Positions 25,107-33,051 of a stretch of 64,000 nucleotides of DNA are shown piece after piece. The stretch is from contig JAWKPL010000001.1 in assembly GCA_041390685.1 (NCBI GenBank), forward strand, positions 1,116,001 through 1,180,000. The letters run 5' to 3'. This stretch comes from JAIBBD01 sp041390685 (GTDB lineage Bacteria; Chloroflexota; Dehalococcoidia; UBA2979). The notes beneath the pieces are model-generated. The model was not told where the DNA came from and did no database searches. It saw only the letters and a list, made by a program, of their open reading frames with translations. Every line of letters starts with the position of its first letter. Position 1 is the stretch's first letter. The translations under genes were made by a program, and so were the position numbers.

Positions 25107-26449
25107 CAGGAAATGAACCCTTCGTAGTTGCGCATCATCATCTGGGCCTCGATCTGCCGCATGGTGTCGAGGACGACGCCGACGACGATGAGCATGCCGG
25201 CGGCACTGATGGTGAGCGCCTGTACGTTGGTGAGCCTGGTCGCCAGGAACGGAATGATGGCCACGATGCCGAGGAAGATCGCGCCACCCCAGGTGATGCG
25301 GATCAGGACGCGGGTGATGTACTCCTGCGTCGGCCGGCCGGGGCGGATGCCCGGGATGAAGCCGCCCTGGCGCTGAAGGTTCTCCGCCAGGTTCTGCTGC
25401 TGGAACACGACCACGGTGTAGAAGAACGAGAAGATCACCACGAGGAAGAAGACCGCGGCCCAGTAAACGACGCCCGTCGGCGAGAAGGCGGTCTGCATCC
25501 ATCCGGCCACGTCCGCGATCCAGCCGACATCCACGGTCTCAGCGATGAACTGCGAGAAGGTGGGCGGGAAGATCATGATCGAGGTGGCGAAGATGAGCGG
25601 GATCATGCCCGCCGAGTTCACGCGCAGAGGGATGTGCGTCTGCCCTTGCTGGCGGTACATGCGGCCGCCTCGGAAGGTGGAGCGGGCGTACTGGACGGGG
25701 ATGCGGCGCTGGGCCTCCTGGACGAAGACGATGGCGGCGACGATGAGGATGGCGAGCACGCTGAGCAGGAGGAGTCCGCCAATGGCGGCACCGGTGCCGG
25801 TGAGGACGCCCCGGCCCAGCAGGCTGGGCATGCCGGCGACGATGCCGCCGAAGATGATCAGGGAGATGCCGTTGCCGATGCCCTTCTCAGAGATGAGCTC
25901 GCCGAGCCAGACGAGGAACATCGTCCCGGCGACCATGGAGAAGATCGTCGCGATCGTCGGGAGGGCGTTGCCGCCGCCGAAGCCGATGTTGCTGACACCG
26001 CCGAGCTGCTGAATCAGGAGCAGCTGCGCGTACCCCTGCAGGGCAGCCAGCGGGACCGTGATCCAGTGGGTGTAGATCTGAATGCGCTGGCGTCCGGACT
26101 CGCCCTCCTTCGAGAGCGCCTGGAGCCTCGGGATGAGGGGGACGCCGAGCTGCATGATGATCGAGGCCGTGATGTACGGATAGACGCCGAGGGCGGCTAC
26201 GGAGAGGTTCTGCAACGCACCGCCGGAGAAGATGTTCATGAAGCCGAGGATGGCATTGTCATCGAACGTCTGACGAAGCTGCTCGGAGTCGACGCCGGGC
26301 ACGGGGATGTGCGCGACGAAGCGGAAGATGATGAGCATGGCGACGGCGAACAGGATCTTCTGCCGCAGTTCCGTCTGATGGAACGCGTCGATACCCGCCT
26401 GCAGCAGCTGCGGACGGGGACGACGGCTGACTGCCTGCTCTCGAGACAT
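25106..26449 (-). CDS. secY: Protein translocase subunit SecY
   Basis: The 447-residue protein has ten membrane helices, the conserved FRFVAHIPVPGVD start of helix 1, a plug region with FSGGALQNLSVAALGVYPYI, and the cytosolic loop PGIRPGRPTQEYI. It forms the channel for secreted and membrane proteins. It overlaps both rplO and adk by one base, the usual spc order. Confidence 0.98.
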   Translation of the reverse strand: MSREQAVSRRPRPQLLQAGIDAFHQTELRQKILFAVAMLIIFRFVAHIPVPGVDSEQLRQTFDDNAILGFMNIFSGGALQNLSVAALGVYPYITASIIMQLGVPLIPRLQALSKEGESGRQRIQIYTHWITVPLAALQGYAQLLLIQQLGGVSNIGFGGGNALPTIATIFSMVAGTMFLVWLGELISEKGIGNGISLIIFGGIVAGMPSLLGRGVLTGTGAAIGGLLLLSVLAILIVAAIVFVQEAQRRIPVQYARSTFRGGRMYRQQGQTHIPLRVNSAGMIPLIFATSIMIFPPTFSQFIAETVDVGWIADVAGWMQTAFSPTGVVYWAAVFFLVVIFSFFYTVVVFQQQNLAENLQRQGGFIPGIRPGRPTQEYITRVLIRITWGGAIFLGIVAIIPFLATRLTNVQALTISAAGMLIVVGVVLDTMRQIEAQMMMRNYEGFIS

Positions 26450-26970
26450 CAGGCGGTGGCCTCCTGGGCCGACGCGCGGCCAGCGGCGGCGCGGCGGTGG
26501 ATGCGGTTGCGGACTCGCTTCTCCGCCGGGGCGGTCTCAGTGAAGGAGCCGCCGGCGGCGGTGATGGCCTGCTTCGCGGCTTCGGAGAGGCGCGGCGCGG
26601 TCACCGTCAGGGCGTGGTCGATCGTACCGGAGGCGAGGACTTTGTAGGGCGACGCTGGGTGGTCAATGAGGCCAGCGGCGGCGAGCGACGCGCCATCGAC
26701 GGTCGAGCCGGCCTCGAAGCGGCGGCTCAGGTCGCGCAGGCTGACGGCCTGGAACTCGATGCGGTTGAAGTTGCGGAAGCCGCGCTTGTGGCCGAGGCGC
26801 CGGACGAGGGGCATCTGACCGCCCTCGAACTGGGGACGGACGGAGCCGCGGGCCTTCTGGCCTTTGCGACCGCGGCCGGCGTAGGTGCCCTGGCCGGAGC
26901 CGGGGCCGCGTCCGACACGCTTGGAGACGTGCTTGGCGCCCTTCGGCTGGCGGAGCGTGTGCTGTTCCAC
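26449..26970 (-). CDS. rplO: Ribosomal protein uL15
   Basis: The 173-residue protein starts with GTG at 26970. The Gly-rich N-terminus (KRVGRGPGSGQGTYAGRGRKGQKARG) winds into the 50S core, and the conserved FEGGQMPLVRRLGHKRGF segment follows. The last 25-30 residues are a basic, Ala-rich extension beyond the usual 145-150. It has single-base overlaps with both neighbours. Confidence 0.97.
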   Translation of the reverse strand: MEQHTLRQPKGAKHVSKRVGRGPGSGQGTYAGRGRKGQKARGSVRPQFEGGQMPLVRRLGHKRGFRNFNRIEFQAVSLRDLSRRFEAGSTVDGASLAAAGLIDHPASPYKVLASGTIDHALTVTAPRLSEAAKQAITAAGGSFTETAPAEKRVRNRIHRRAAAGRASAQEATA

Positions 26971-27152
26971 TAGTCGACTTCTTCCACGGTCACGAGGTGA
27001 CGGACCTTGTTCGTCATGCCTCGGATGCTGCGATTGTCCGGGTGCTCCACCGTGTCGTGCAGGCGCTTGAGGCCGAGCGCGCGGATGGTGGCTTTCTGGT
27101 CCTGTGCGTAGCCGATGCCGGACTTCACCCAGGTGATGCGGAGGTTCGCCAT
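26970..27152 (-). CDS. rpmD: Ribosomal protein uL30
   Basis: The 60-residue protein MANLRITWVKSGIGYAQDQKATIRALGLKRLHDTV is standard, with the RHLVTVEEV C-terminus. The ATG at 27152 was chosen over a longer open frame that overlaps rpsE. Confidence 0.95.
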   Translation of the reverse strand: MANLRITWVKSGIGYAQDQKATIRALGLKRLHDTVEHPDNRSIRGMTNKVRHLVTVEEVD

Positions 27153-27153
27153 C

Positions 27154-27690
27154 TCAGCTTGCTCCCACCATGGCGTGGCGCTGCTGGACAACCTCCTCCG
27201 GCTGACGGAGGTTCTTGAGGCCGTCGAGCGTAGCGCGCACGACGTTGACCGGGTTGTTGGAGCCAAGCGACTTCGTGAGGACGTCGGTGACGCCGGCGGC
27301 CTCCATCACGGCGCGTACGGCACCGCCGGCGATGAGGCCGGTACCGGTGGACGCGGGGCGCATGATGACCTTGGAGGCCTTGAACTGCGACATGGTGTCG
27401 TGGGCGATGGTGCCCTGCCGCATGGGGACCTGGATCATCGAGCGGCGGGCGATGACGCCGCCCTTGCGGATCGCCTCCGGGACCTCGTTGGCGCGGCCCA
27501 TGCCGAAGCCGACGCGGCCGTGGCCATCGCCGACGACGACGATGGCGGTGAAGGAGAAGCGGCGGCCGCCCTTGACGACCTTGGCGACGCGGTTGATGAA
27601 CACGACCTTCTCGATGTAGTCGCTCTGCTCATCGTCGTCGCGGCGGCGGTCGCGGCGGGGGCCGCGCTCGCCTCGATCACGTTGGACCAT
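27154..27690 (-). CDS. rpsE: Ribosomal protein uS5
   Basis: The 178-residue protein has the family signature EKVVFINRVAKVVKGGRRFSFTAIVVVGD, followed by GHGRVGFGMGRANEVPEAIRKG and the RPASTGTGLIAGGAVRAVMEAAGV block. The N-terminal 20 residues are highly Arg/Asp-rich. It helps decoding fidelity and 30S head-body contact. Confidence 0.97.
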   Translation of the reverse strand: MVQRDRGERGPRRDRRRDDDEQSDYIEKVVFINRVAKVVKGGRRFSFTAIVVVGDGHGRVGFGMGRANEVPEAIRKGGVIARRSMIQVPMRQGTIAHDTMSQFKASKVIMRPASTGTGLIAGGAVRAVMEAAGVTDVLTKSLGSNNPVNVVRATLDGLKNLRQPEEVVQQRHAMVGAS

Positions 27691-28052
27691 TAGAACACCA
27701 GCCCTTCGGCCCGCGCGGCGTCGGCGAGGGCCTTGACGCGGCCGGCGTATGCGAAGCCGCCGCGGTCGAAGACAACGGTTTCGAGGCCGGCCGCGCGAGC
27801 GCGGCGGGCGACGAGCTCGCCGACCTGCCGGGCGCGGTCGGTCTTGGTGCCGCCGGCCTCGCGCATTGTGGCCTCCAGGTCTGAGGCCTGGGCGAGGGTG
27901 CGGCCGGCGCGGTCATCGATGACCTGCGCGTAGATGTGCTGGCTCGAGCGGAACACCGCGAGGCGGGGCTGCTCGGGGGTGCCGGCGACCTTCTTGCGGA
28001 TGCGCACGTGCCGGCGGATGCGGGCGACGCGAGTGGTGTCCTTGGCTGACAT
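27690..28052 (-). CDS. rplR: Ribosomal protein uL18
   Basis: The 120-residue 5S-rRNA-binding protein shows RPRLAVFRS-type sequence (QPRLAVFRSSQHIYAQVIDD) and AARAAGLETVVFDRGGFAYAGRVKALADAAR-like ends. It overlaps rpsE by one base and sits in the standard spc order. Confidence 0.97.
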   Translation of the reverse strand: MSAKDTTRVARIRRHVRIRKKVAGTPEQPRLAVFRSSQHIYAQVIDDRAGRTLAQASDLEATMREAGGTKTDRARQVGELVARRARAAGLETVVFDRGGFAYAGRVKALADAARAEGLVF

Positions 28053-28060
28053 CGCCTCTC

Positions 28061-28597
28061 CTACCGTCCAGACTTCCCGGCCTTGCGGCGGACGACCTCA
28101 CCGGCGTAGCGGATGCCCTTGCCCCGGTAGGGCTCGGGGGGCCGCTGCTTGCGGATGAGGGCGGCCTGCTGGCCGACGACCTGCTTGTCGATGCCGACCA
28201 CGTGCACACGGGTCGGGGTTTCCACCTCGAAGGCGGCGCCGTCGAGCGGCTGGATCTCGACGGGGTGTGAGTAGCCCACGTTGAGCACCAGGTTGGAGCC
28301 GCGCAGCTCGGCGCGGTAGCCGGTGCCCTGGATCTCCAGGGATTTGCGGAAGCCCTCGGAGACGCCGGTCACCATGTTGGCGAGGAGGGCGCGGGTGAGC
28401 CCGTGCAGCGCGCGGTGGGTGGGCGCGTTCGAGGGTCGAGTGACCACGACGGCGCCCTCATCGACGGTGACGGCGATCGAGGGGTGGACGTCGTGTTCGA
28501 GCTGGCCCCTGGGGCCTTTGACCCGGGCGTGCTGTCCCTGGAGCGTCACCTCGACGCCCGCGGGGATGGCGATCGGCAGCCGGCCTACGCGAGACAT
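28061..28597 (-). CDS. rplF: Ribosomal protein uL6
   Basis: The 178-residue protein begins with MSRVGRLPIAIPAGVEVTL and ends with the family signature PPEPYRGKGIRYAGEVVRRKAGK. Its two-domain fold binds 23S rRNA near the factor-binding site. Confidence 0.97.
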   Translation of the reverse strand: MSRVGRLPIAIPAGVEVTLQGQHARVKGPRGQLEHDVHPSIAVTVDEGAVVVTRPSNAPTHRALHGLTRALLANMVTGVSEGFRKSLEIQGTGYRAELRGSNLVLNVGYSHPVEIQPLDGAAFEVETPTRVHVVGIDKQVVGQQAALIRKQRPPEPYRGKGIRYAGEVVRRKAGKSGR

Positions 28598-28606
28598 TGC
28601 GGCCCC

Positions 28607-29005
28607 CTACCAGACGTAGCAGAGCACCTCGCCGCCGACCTTGGCCCGCCAGGCTTCCTGGCCGGACATGACGCCGTGCGACGTGCTCATGATGGCGACT
28701 CCGAGGCCTCCGTAGACCCTCGGAATCTCTCCCTTGTTGACGTAGACGCGCAGCCCGGGGCGGGACACGCGGCGGATGCCGGAGAGCGTGGAGCGCCGGT
28801 CCGGGCGGTAGTTGAGGCGAAGGCGGAGATACTGGCGTGCGCCCTCGGCCTCCTCGCTGTAGCCGTCGATGTAGCCCTCACGCTGGAGTACGTCAGCGAC
28901 GGCGCGCTTCACCTTGGAGTGAGGGACGCGCACGGTCTCGTGGCGTGCGGCCACGGCGTTGCGGATTCGCGTGCACATGTCAGCGAGCGGGTCAGACATG
29001 CTCAT
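28607..29005 (-). CDS. rpsH: Ribosomal protein uS8
   Basis: The 132-residue protein (MSMSDPLADMCTRIRNA) carries the conserved RPGLRVYVNKGEIPRVYGGLGVAIMSTSHGVM C-terminal half. The ATG at 29005 lies about 9 bases after AGGA, and a second ATG two codons on is possible. In other bacteria it represses spc translation by binding mRNA near rplE. Confidence 0.96.
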   Translation of the reverse strand: MSMSDPLADMCTRIRNAVAARHETVRVPHSKVKRAVADVLQREGYIDGYSEEAEGARQYLRLRLNYRPDRRSTLSGIRRVSRPGLRVYVNKGEIPRVYGGLGVAIMSTSHGVMSGQEAWRAKVGGEVLCYVW

Positions 29006-29045
29006 CGGTCTCTGTCCTGCCTTCTCTCTGGCCTCGGGGCGCCGA

Positions 29046-29249
29046 CTACCAGGAGGATTTCTTGACGCCGGGCAGCTTGCCCTGGTTGGCAAGCGTACGG
29101 AAGCAGATGCGGCACATGCCGAACTGGCGCATGTAGCCACGTGGGCGGCCGCATGGCCGGTTCGCCCAGACGACCGGGCAGCGGTTGACGTGCCGGTTGG
29201 CGAACTTCGGTGTGCGGTTGGACTTCACGATCTGCGACATCTTCGCCAT
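29046..29249 (-). CDS. rpsN: Ribosomal protein uS14, zinc type with expanded first Cys pair
   Basis: The 67-residue protein ends LPGVKKSSW as in type-Z uS14. The usual zinc pattern is C-x2-C-x12-C-x2-C. Here the first pair is spaced eight apart (RCPVVWANRPCGRPRGYM), while the second pair CRIC is normal. The residue that aligns with the usual first Cys is Asn, and a new Cys lies six residues upstream. The reading frame is clean, so this is not an obvious frameshift. It follows rplE, as in the standard spc order. Confidence 0.93.
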   Translation of the reverse strand: MAKMSQIVKSNRTPKFANRHVNRCPVVWANRPCGRPRGYMRQFGMCRICFRTLANQGKLPGVKKSSW

Positions 29250-29299
29250 CGTGGGTATCCCCTTACTCCTCGCCGGTGGCGAGTCTGGTTGCGTTCTTG

Positions 29300-29860
29300 C
29301 TAGCTCTTGGTAAACGGCATGCCGAGTAACTCGAGCAGCCGCTTGCCTTCTTCGTCGGTGCGCGCGGTGGTGATCACGTTGATCTGCATCCCGCGGACGC
29401 GCTCGACCTGGTCGAACGTGATCTCCGGGAAGATGATCTGCTCGGTGAGGCCGAGGGCGTAGTTCCCACGACCGTCGAACGCGTTGGCGTTGACGCCTCG
29501 GAAATCGCGGACGCGGGGGAGCGCCATGTTCATGAGGCGGTCCAGAAACTCCCACATGCGGTTGCCGCGCAGGGTGAGCGAGACACCGATCGGGTTGCCT
29601 TCGCGGAGCTTGAAGTTCGAGATGGCCTTCTTGGCGCGGTTCACGACGGGGCGCTGACCGGTCACGGCGGCGAGGTCGGCCTGGGCCGAATCGATGGCGC
29701 GGCCGTTCGTCAGGGCTTCGCCGAGGCCGATGTTCACGGAGATCTTCTCGAGCGTCGGCACCTGCATCGGGTTGCTGTACCCGAATTCACGGGTGAGGAC
29801 GGCGACGACCTCTTCGCGGTAGCGCTGCTTGAGCGCGGGGAGGGTGATGGTGTCGGGCAT
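29300..29860 (-). CDS. rplE: Ribosomal protein uL5
   Basis: The 186-residue protein shows MQVPTLEKISVNIGLGEA near residue 40, RAKKAISNFKLREGNPIGVSLTLRG near 85, and LGLTEQIIFPEITFDQVERVRGMQI near 140. It binds 5S rRNA and contacts P-site tRNA. The ATG overlaps the rplX stop by one base. Confidence 0.97.
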   Translation of the reverse strand: MPDTITLPALKQRYREEVVAVLTREFGYSNPMQVPTLEKISVNIGLGEALTNGRAIDSAQADLAAVTGQRPVVNRAKKAISNFKLREGNPIGVSLTLRGNRMWEFLDRLMNMALPRVRDFRGVNANAFDGRGNYALGLTEQIIFPEITFDQVERVRGMQINVITTARTDEEGKRLLELLGMPFTKS

Positions 29861-30177
29861 TAGTCGATGGCCTCGTTGCAGTTCTTGCAGGCGCGGACCT
29901 TGCGGCCGTCATCGAGGAAGCGGAAGCCGACGCGGGTGGCCTCGTTGCAGGAGCGGCAGACGACCTTCACGTTGGAGACGTGGAGGGGCGCTTCCATCTC
30001 GATGATGGCCGAGGGCTCCTGGGCGGTGCGCTGACGGCGGTGGCGCTTGACGAGGTTGAGGCCGGCGACGACGACGCGCTGCTCGGCGGGGAGGACGCGA
30101 CGGACCTCACCGCGTTTGCCGCGGTCCTTGCCGGTGGTGACCTCGACGGTGTCGTTGCGCCGGACTTTGGCAGCCAT
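29860..30177 (-). CDS. rplX: Ribosomal protein uL24 with C-terminal Cys4 motif
   Basis: The 105-residue protein has the KOW motif (RNDTVEVTTGKDRGKRGEV) at the N-terminus. Two CxxC pairs (CRSC and CKNC) at about 74-77 and 97-100 suggest zinc binding, as in many thermophile and gram-positive homologues. It is one of the first proteins on 23S rRNA domain I. Confidence 0.96.
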   Translation of the reverse strand: MAAKVRRNDTVEVTTGKDRGKRGEVRRVLPAEQRVVVAGLNLVKRHRRQRTAQEPSAIIEMEAPLHVSNVKVVCRSCNEATRVGFRFLDDGRKVRACKNCNEAID

Positions 30178-30179
30178 GG

Positions 30180-30551
30180 CTACAGCACCTCCGGGGCGAG
30201 CGAGACGATGCGCATGTACTCACGGTCGCGCAGCTCACGGGCGACGGGGCCGAAGATGCGCGTGCCGCGCGGGTTGCCGGCCTTGTCAGCGAGGAGGACG
30301 GCCGCGTTCTCGTCGAAACGGATGGCGGAGCCGTCGGGCCGCTGATAGGTGTGGGCAGTGCGCACGACGACGGCGCGGACGACGTCGCCTTTCTTGACGT
30401 TGCTGTTGGGCTGGGCCTCTTTGACGCTCGCGATGATGGTGTCACCGACGCGGGCGTAGCGGCGGCCGGAGCCTCCGAGCACGCGAATGCAGAGCAGTTC
30501 GCGAGCGCCGGAGTTGTCGGCGACCTTGAGCCGGCTTTGCTGCTGAATCAT
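30180..30551 (-). CDS. rplN: Ribosomal protein uL14
   Basis: The 123-residue protein begins MIQQQSRLKVADNSGARELLCIRVLGGSGRRYARVGD, the standard signature, and ends IVSLAPEVL. It forms an inter-subunit bridge and binds the silencing factor RsfS in other species. It overlaps the rpsQ stop by 4 bases. Confidence 0.97.
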   Translation of the reverse strand: MIQQQSRLKVADNSGARELLCIRVLGGSGRRYARVGDTIIASVKEAQPNSNVKKGDVVRAVVVRTAHTYQRPDGSAIRFDENAAVLLADKAGNPRGTRIFGPVARELRDREYMRIVSLAPEVL

Positions 30552-31051
30552 TGCTGTTCCGACTCCGTCTCGGTCGCGGTCTCGGCCGCAGCCTCGGGGG
30601 CGGGGGCCGGCTCAGCGGTCGCCTCGGCGTCGGTGGACGCCGCCTGCGCCGCGGGTTCGGGTTGCGTTTCCGCCTCGTTCTGTGCGGCCTCGGGCTGGGC
30701 GGCAGCGTGCGCGGCCGCGCGCTGCACTTCGGTCACGAGGGAGGCGTCGATGGCCTCGGCGCGTACCTGTGCGACCTCGCGCTGCTGGACGATCTCGACC
30801 AGACGCCAGCGCTTGGTCTTGCTGATCGGCCGGCATTCCTCGATGCGGACCAGGTCGCCGACGCTGGCGGCGTTCTGGGGGTCGTGCACGGGGTAGCGCT
30901 TGGTGCGCCGGATCACCTTGCGGTAGAGGCGGTGGGGCGCGGCGCGCTCGATCGCGACGATGATCGTCTGATCGCCGCGGTCGGAGACCACGGTGCCGGT
31001 CCGAGCCTTGCGGTTGATGACCCGCCCCTCGGTGGTTGCCGCCTCGACCAT
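30548..31051 (-). CDS. rpsQ: Ribosomal protein uS17 with long acidic tail
   Basis: The protein has 167 residues against a usual 80-90. Residues 10-90 form the OB fold (RTGTVVSDRGDQTIIVAIER, then VGDLVRIEECRPISKTKRWRLVEIV). Beyond about residue 95 the chain is Ala, Glu, Gln, Pro and Thr only, strongly acidic and probably disordered. The tail is in frame and ends cleanly at the rplN start. Confidence 0.96.
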   Translation of the reverse strand: MVEAATTEGRVINRKARTGTVVSDRGDQTIIVAIERAAPHRLYRKVIRRTKRYPVHDPQNAASVGDLVRIEECRPISKTKRWRLVEIVQQREVAQVRAEAIDASLVTEVQRAAAHAAAQPEAAQNEAETQPEPAAQAASTDAEATAEPAPAPEAAAETATETESEQQ

Positions 31052-31087
31052 TCGATACTCCTCGTTCGCCGGTGTTGAGCCGGCTGG

Positions 31088-31327
31088 TTACTCGTCCGCG
31101 GCGGAGCGGGTGGCCTCGACTTCGGCGAGGATTTCCCGCTCGCGCAGCAGTGTCCTGGCGCGTGCGACGCGCCGGCGCGCCTTGGCGATCTGGCTCACGT
31201 CCGCCAGCTGACGCGTGGCGGCCTGGAAGCGCAGGTTGAACAGCGCCTGATGCGCTGCCTCGAGGTCGGCGCGCAGCTGGACGTCATCGCGTCCGCGCAG
31301 CTCGACGGTCTCCTTCTGGGAGGGCAT
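31088..31327 (-). CDS. rpmC: Ribosomal protein uL29
   Basis: The 79-residue two-helix protein has the ALFNLRFQAATRQLADVSQIAKARRRVARARTLL core. It sits at the exit tunnel and docks trigger factor and SRP. It overlaps rplP by one base and lies in the conserved rplP-rpmC-rpsQ order. Confidence 0.96.
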   Translation of the reverse strand: MPSQKETVELRGRDDVQLRADLEAAHQALFNLRFQAATRQLADVSQIAKARRRVARARTLLREREILAEVEATRSAADE

Positions 31328-31746
31328 CAGGCGCCCCCTTCCTCGCGGCCGATCACCTTCGTGTCGACCGGCAGCTTGTGGTGCGCCCTGCGGAACGCCT
31401 CGCGCACGGCGACCTCGGAGACGCCCGCGACCTCGAACATCACGCGGCCGCGCTTGACGACCGCAACCCAGTGGTCGGGCGGGCCTTTGCCCTTGCCCAT
31501 GCGAGTCTCGACCGGCTTCTTGGTGACCGGCTTATCCGGAAAGATGCGGATCCACACCTTCCCGCCACGGCGCAGCGAACCGGTGATCGCACGACGGGCG
31601 GACTCGATCTGGCGAGAGTCGACCCAGGCGGTGGTCTGGGCCTGGAGGCCCCACTCGCCGAAGGCGACGGTGTTCCCGCTCATCGCGGCGCCCGCGCGGC
31701 GGCCACGGTGTTGCTTGCGGTACTTGACGCGACGGGGCATCAGCAT
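31327..31746 (-). CDS. rplP: Ribosomal protein uL16
   Basis: The 139-residue protein begins MPRRVKYRKQHRGRRAGAA, with GKVWIRIFPDKPVTKKPVETRMGKGKG and KLPVDTKVI. It shapes the A-site and P-site tRNA region. The ATG at 31746 lies 7 bases after GGAG at the rpsC stop. A second ATG two codons later is possible. Confidence 0.97.
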   Translation of the reverse strand: MLMPRRVKYRKQHRGRRAGAAMSGNTVAFGEWGLQAQTTAWVDSRQIESARRAITGSLRRGGKVWIRIFPDKPVTKKPVETRMGKGKGPPDHWVAVVKRGRVMFEVAGVSEVAVREAFRRAHHKLPVDTKVIGREEGGA

Positions 31747-31750
31747 AGCG

Positions 31751-32422
31751 CTACTCCGTCCCGCCCTCGGCGCCGGCCAGCGCGAACGGGGTCTGGTCCG
31801 GGGCGATGTCGCCCTTGTAGATCCAGGCCTTCACGCCGATGCGTCCGAAGGTGGTGTGCGCCTCGGCCTGTCCGAAGTCGATGTCCGCACGCAGGGTGTG
31901 CAGGGGCACGCGGCCCTGCATCTCCTGCTCGGAGCGAGACATCTCGGAGCCGCCGAGGCGACCGCTGATCTTGACGCGGCAGCCGAGGGCGCCGCGCTGC
32001 ATGGTGCGCTGGACGGACTGCTTCATCGCACGACGGAACGCGACGCGGCGTTCCAGCTGGTCGGCGACGGAGCGGGCGACGAGCTGCGCATCGAGCTCGG
32101 GGACGCGGATCTCCTCGATGTTGAGGCGGACGCGCTTGTCCGTCGCGCCCTCGAGCGCGCCGCGCAGCTGCTCGACGTTCTGCCCACCGCGACCGATCAC
32201 GATGCCTGGCTTGGCGGTGCGGACCGTCAGGCTGAGCTGGTTCGCGTTGCGGTCGATGGTGATGGCGGAGATGCCGGCGTCCGGCAGCATGCGCATCACG
32301 AGTCGGCGGAGCCGCATGTCCTCGGCGAGGAGGGTGGCGTACTCGCGCTCACTGAACCAGCGGGACTGCCAGTCCTTGGTGATGCCGACGCGGAAGCCGT
32401 AGGGGTGAACTTTACGCCCCAT
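31751..32422 (-). CDS. rpsC: Ribosomal protein uS3
   Basis: The 223-residue protein has the N-terminal GRKVHPYGFRVGITKDWQSRWF, a KH domain with the loop IGRGGQN near 80, and the C-terminal signature GRLGGSEMSRSEQEMQGRVPLHTLRADIDFG. It lines the mRNA entry channel. It abuts rplV. Confidence 0.97.
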   Translation of the reverse strand: MGRKVHPYGFRVGITKDWQSRWFSEREYATLLAEDMRLRRLVMRMLPDAGISAITIDRNANQLSLTVRTAKPGIVIGRGGQNVEQLRGALEGATDKRVRLNIEEIRVPELDAQLVARSVADQLERRVAFRRAMKQSVQRTMQRGALGCRVKISGRLGGSEMSRSEQEMQGRVPLHTLRADIDFGQAEAHTTFGRIGVKAWIYKGDIAPDQTPFALAGAEGGTE

Positions 32423-32764
32423 TTAGAACCCCTCGTCTCCTTCGACCACGATCTCGATGTGCGACGTGCGCTTCAGGATCGGGGCGGCGCGGCCGCGCGA
32501 GCGAGCGCGGTAGCGCTTCAGCGTGCGCGACTCCCCGGCGAAGGCTCGCTTCACGGTGAGCCGGTCCGGGTCCAGGTTGTAGTTGTTCTCCGCATTGGCG
32601 GCGGCGGACTTCACCGTCTTCCAGACGATGCGCGCCGACGGCTGCGGCAGGAACTCGAGCACCGTGAGGGCCTCGCCGACCGGGAGGCCGCGAATGCGGT
32701 CGAGCACGAGCCGCACCTTGCGTGCGGACACGGGCTGGTCGGCCGAGAGAGCGCGTACTTCCAT
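32423..32764 (-). CDS. rplV: Ribosomal protein uL22
   Basis: The 113-residue protein (MEVRALSADQPVSARKVRLVLDRIRG) has the long hairpin segment RTLKRYRARSRGRAAPILKRTSHIEIVV that reaches into the exit tunnel. The ATG at 32764 overlaps the rpsS stop by one base and was chosen over a longer open frame. Confidence 0.97.
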   Translation of the reverse strand: MEVRALSADQPVSARKVRLVLDRIRGLPVGEALTVLEFLPQPSARIVWKTVKSAAANAENNYNLDPDRLTVKRAFAGESRTLKRYRARSRGRAAPILKRTSHIEIVVEGDEGF

Positions 32765-33048
32765 CAGCGGGACCTCGACGAGGTTTCGGAGCGGCCCTTG
32801 TGGCCGCGGAACGTGCGGGTGAAGGCGAATTCGCCGAGCTTGTGGCCCACCATGTTCTCCGTGCAGAAGACCGGGACGTGGCGACGGCCATCGTGGACGG
32901 CGATGGTGAGGCCCACCATCTCTGGCATGATCGTCGAGGCGCGCGACCAGGTGCGGATGGCCTGCTTGGCGCCCGAACGCTGCACGGCTTCCACCTTGCG
33001 CATGAGGCTTTCCTCGATGAAGGGGCCCTTTTTGGTCGATCGTGACAT
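32764..33048 (-). CDS. rpsS: Ribosomal protein uS19
   Basis: The 94-residue protein begins MSRSTKKGPFIEESLMRKVEAV and carries IAVHDGRRHVPVFCTENMVGHKLGEFAFTRTFRGH, the family signature. It lies in the 30S head, next to uS13. Confidence 0.98.
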   Translation of the reverse strand: MSRSTKKGPFIEESLMRKVEAVQRSGAKQAIRTWSRASTIMPEMVGLTIAVHDGRRHVPVFCTENMVGHKLGEFAFTRTFRGHKGRSETSSRSR

Positions 33049-33051
33049 CGG

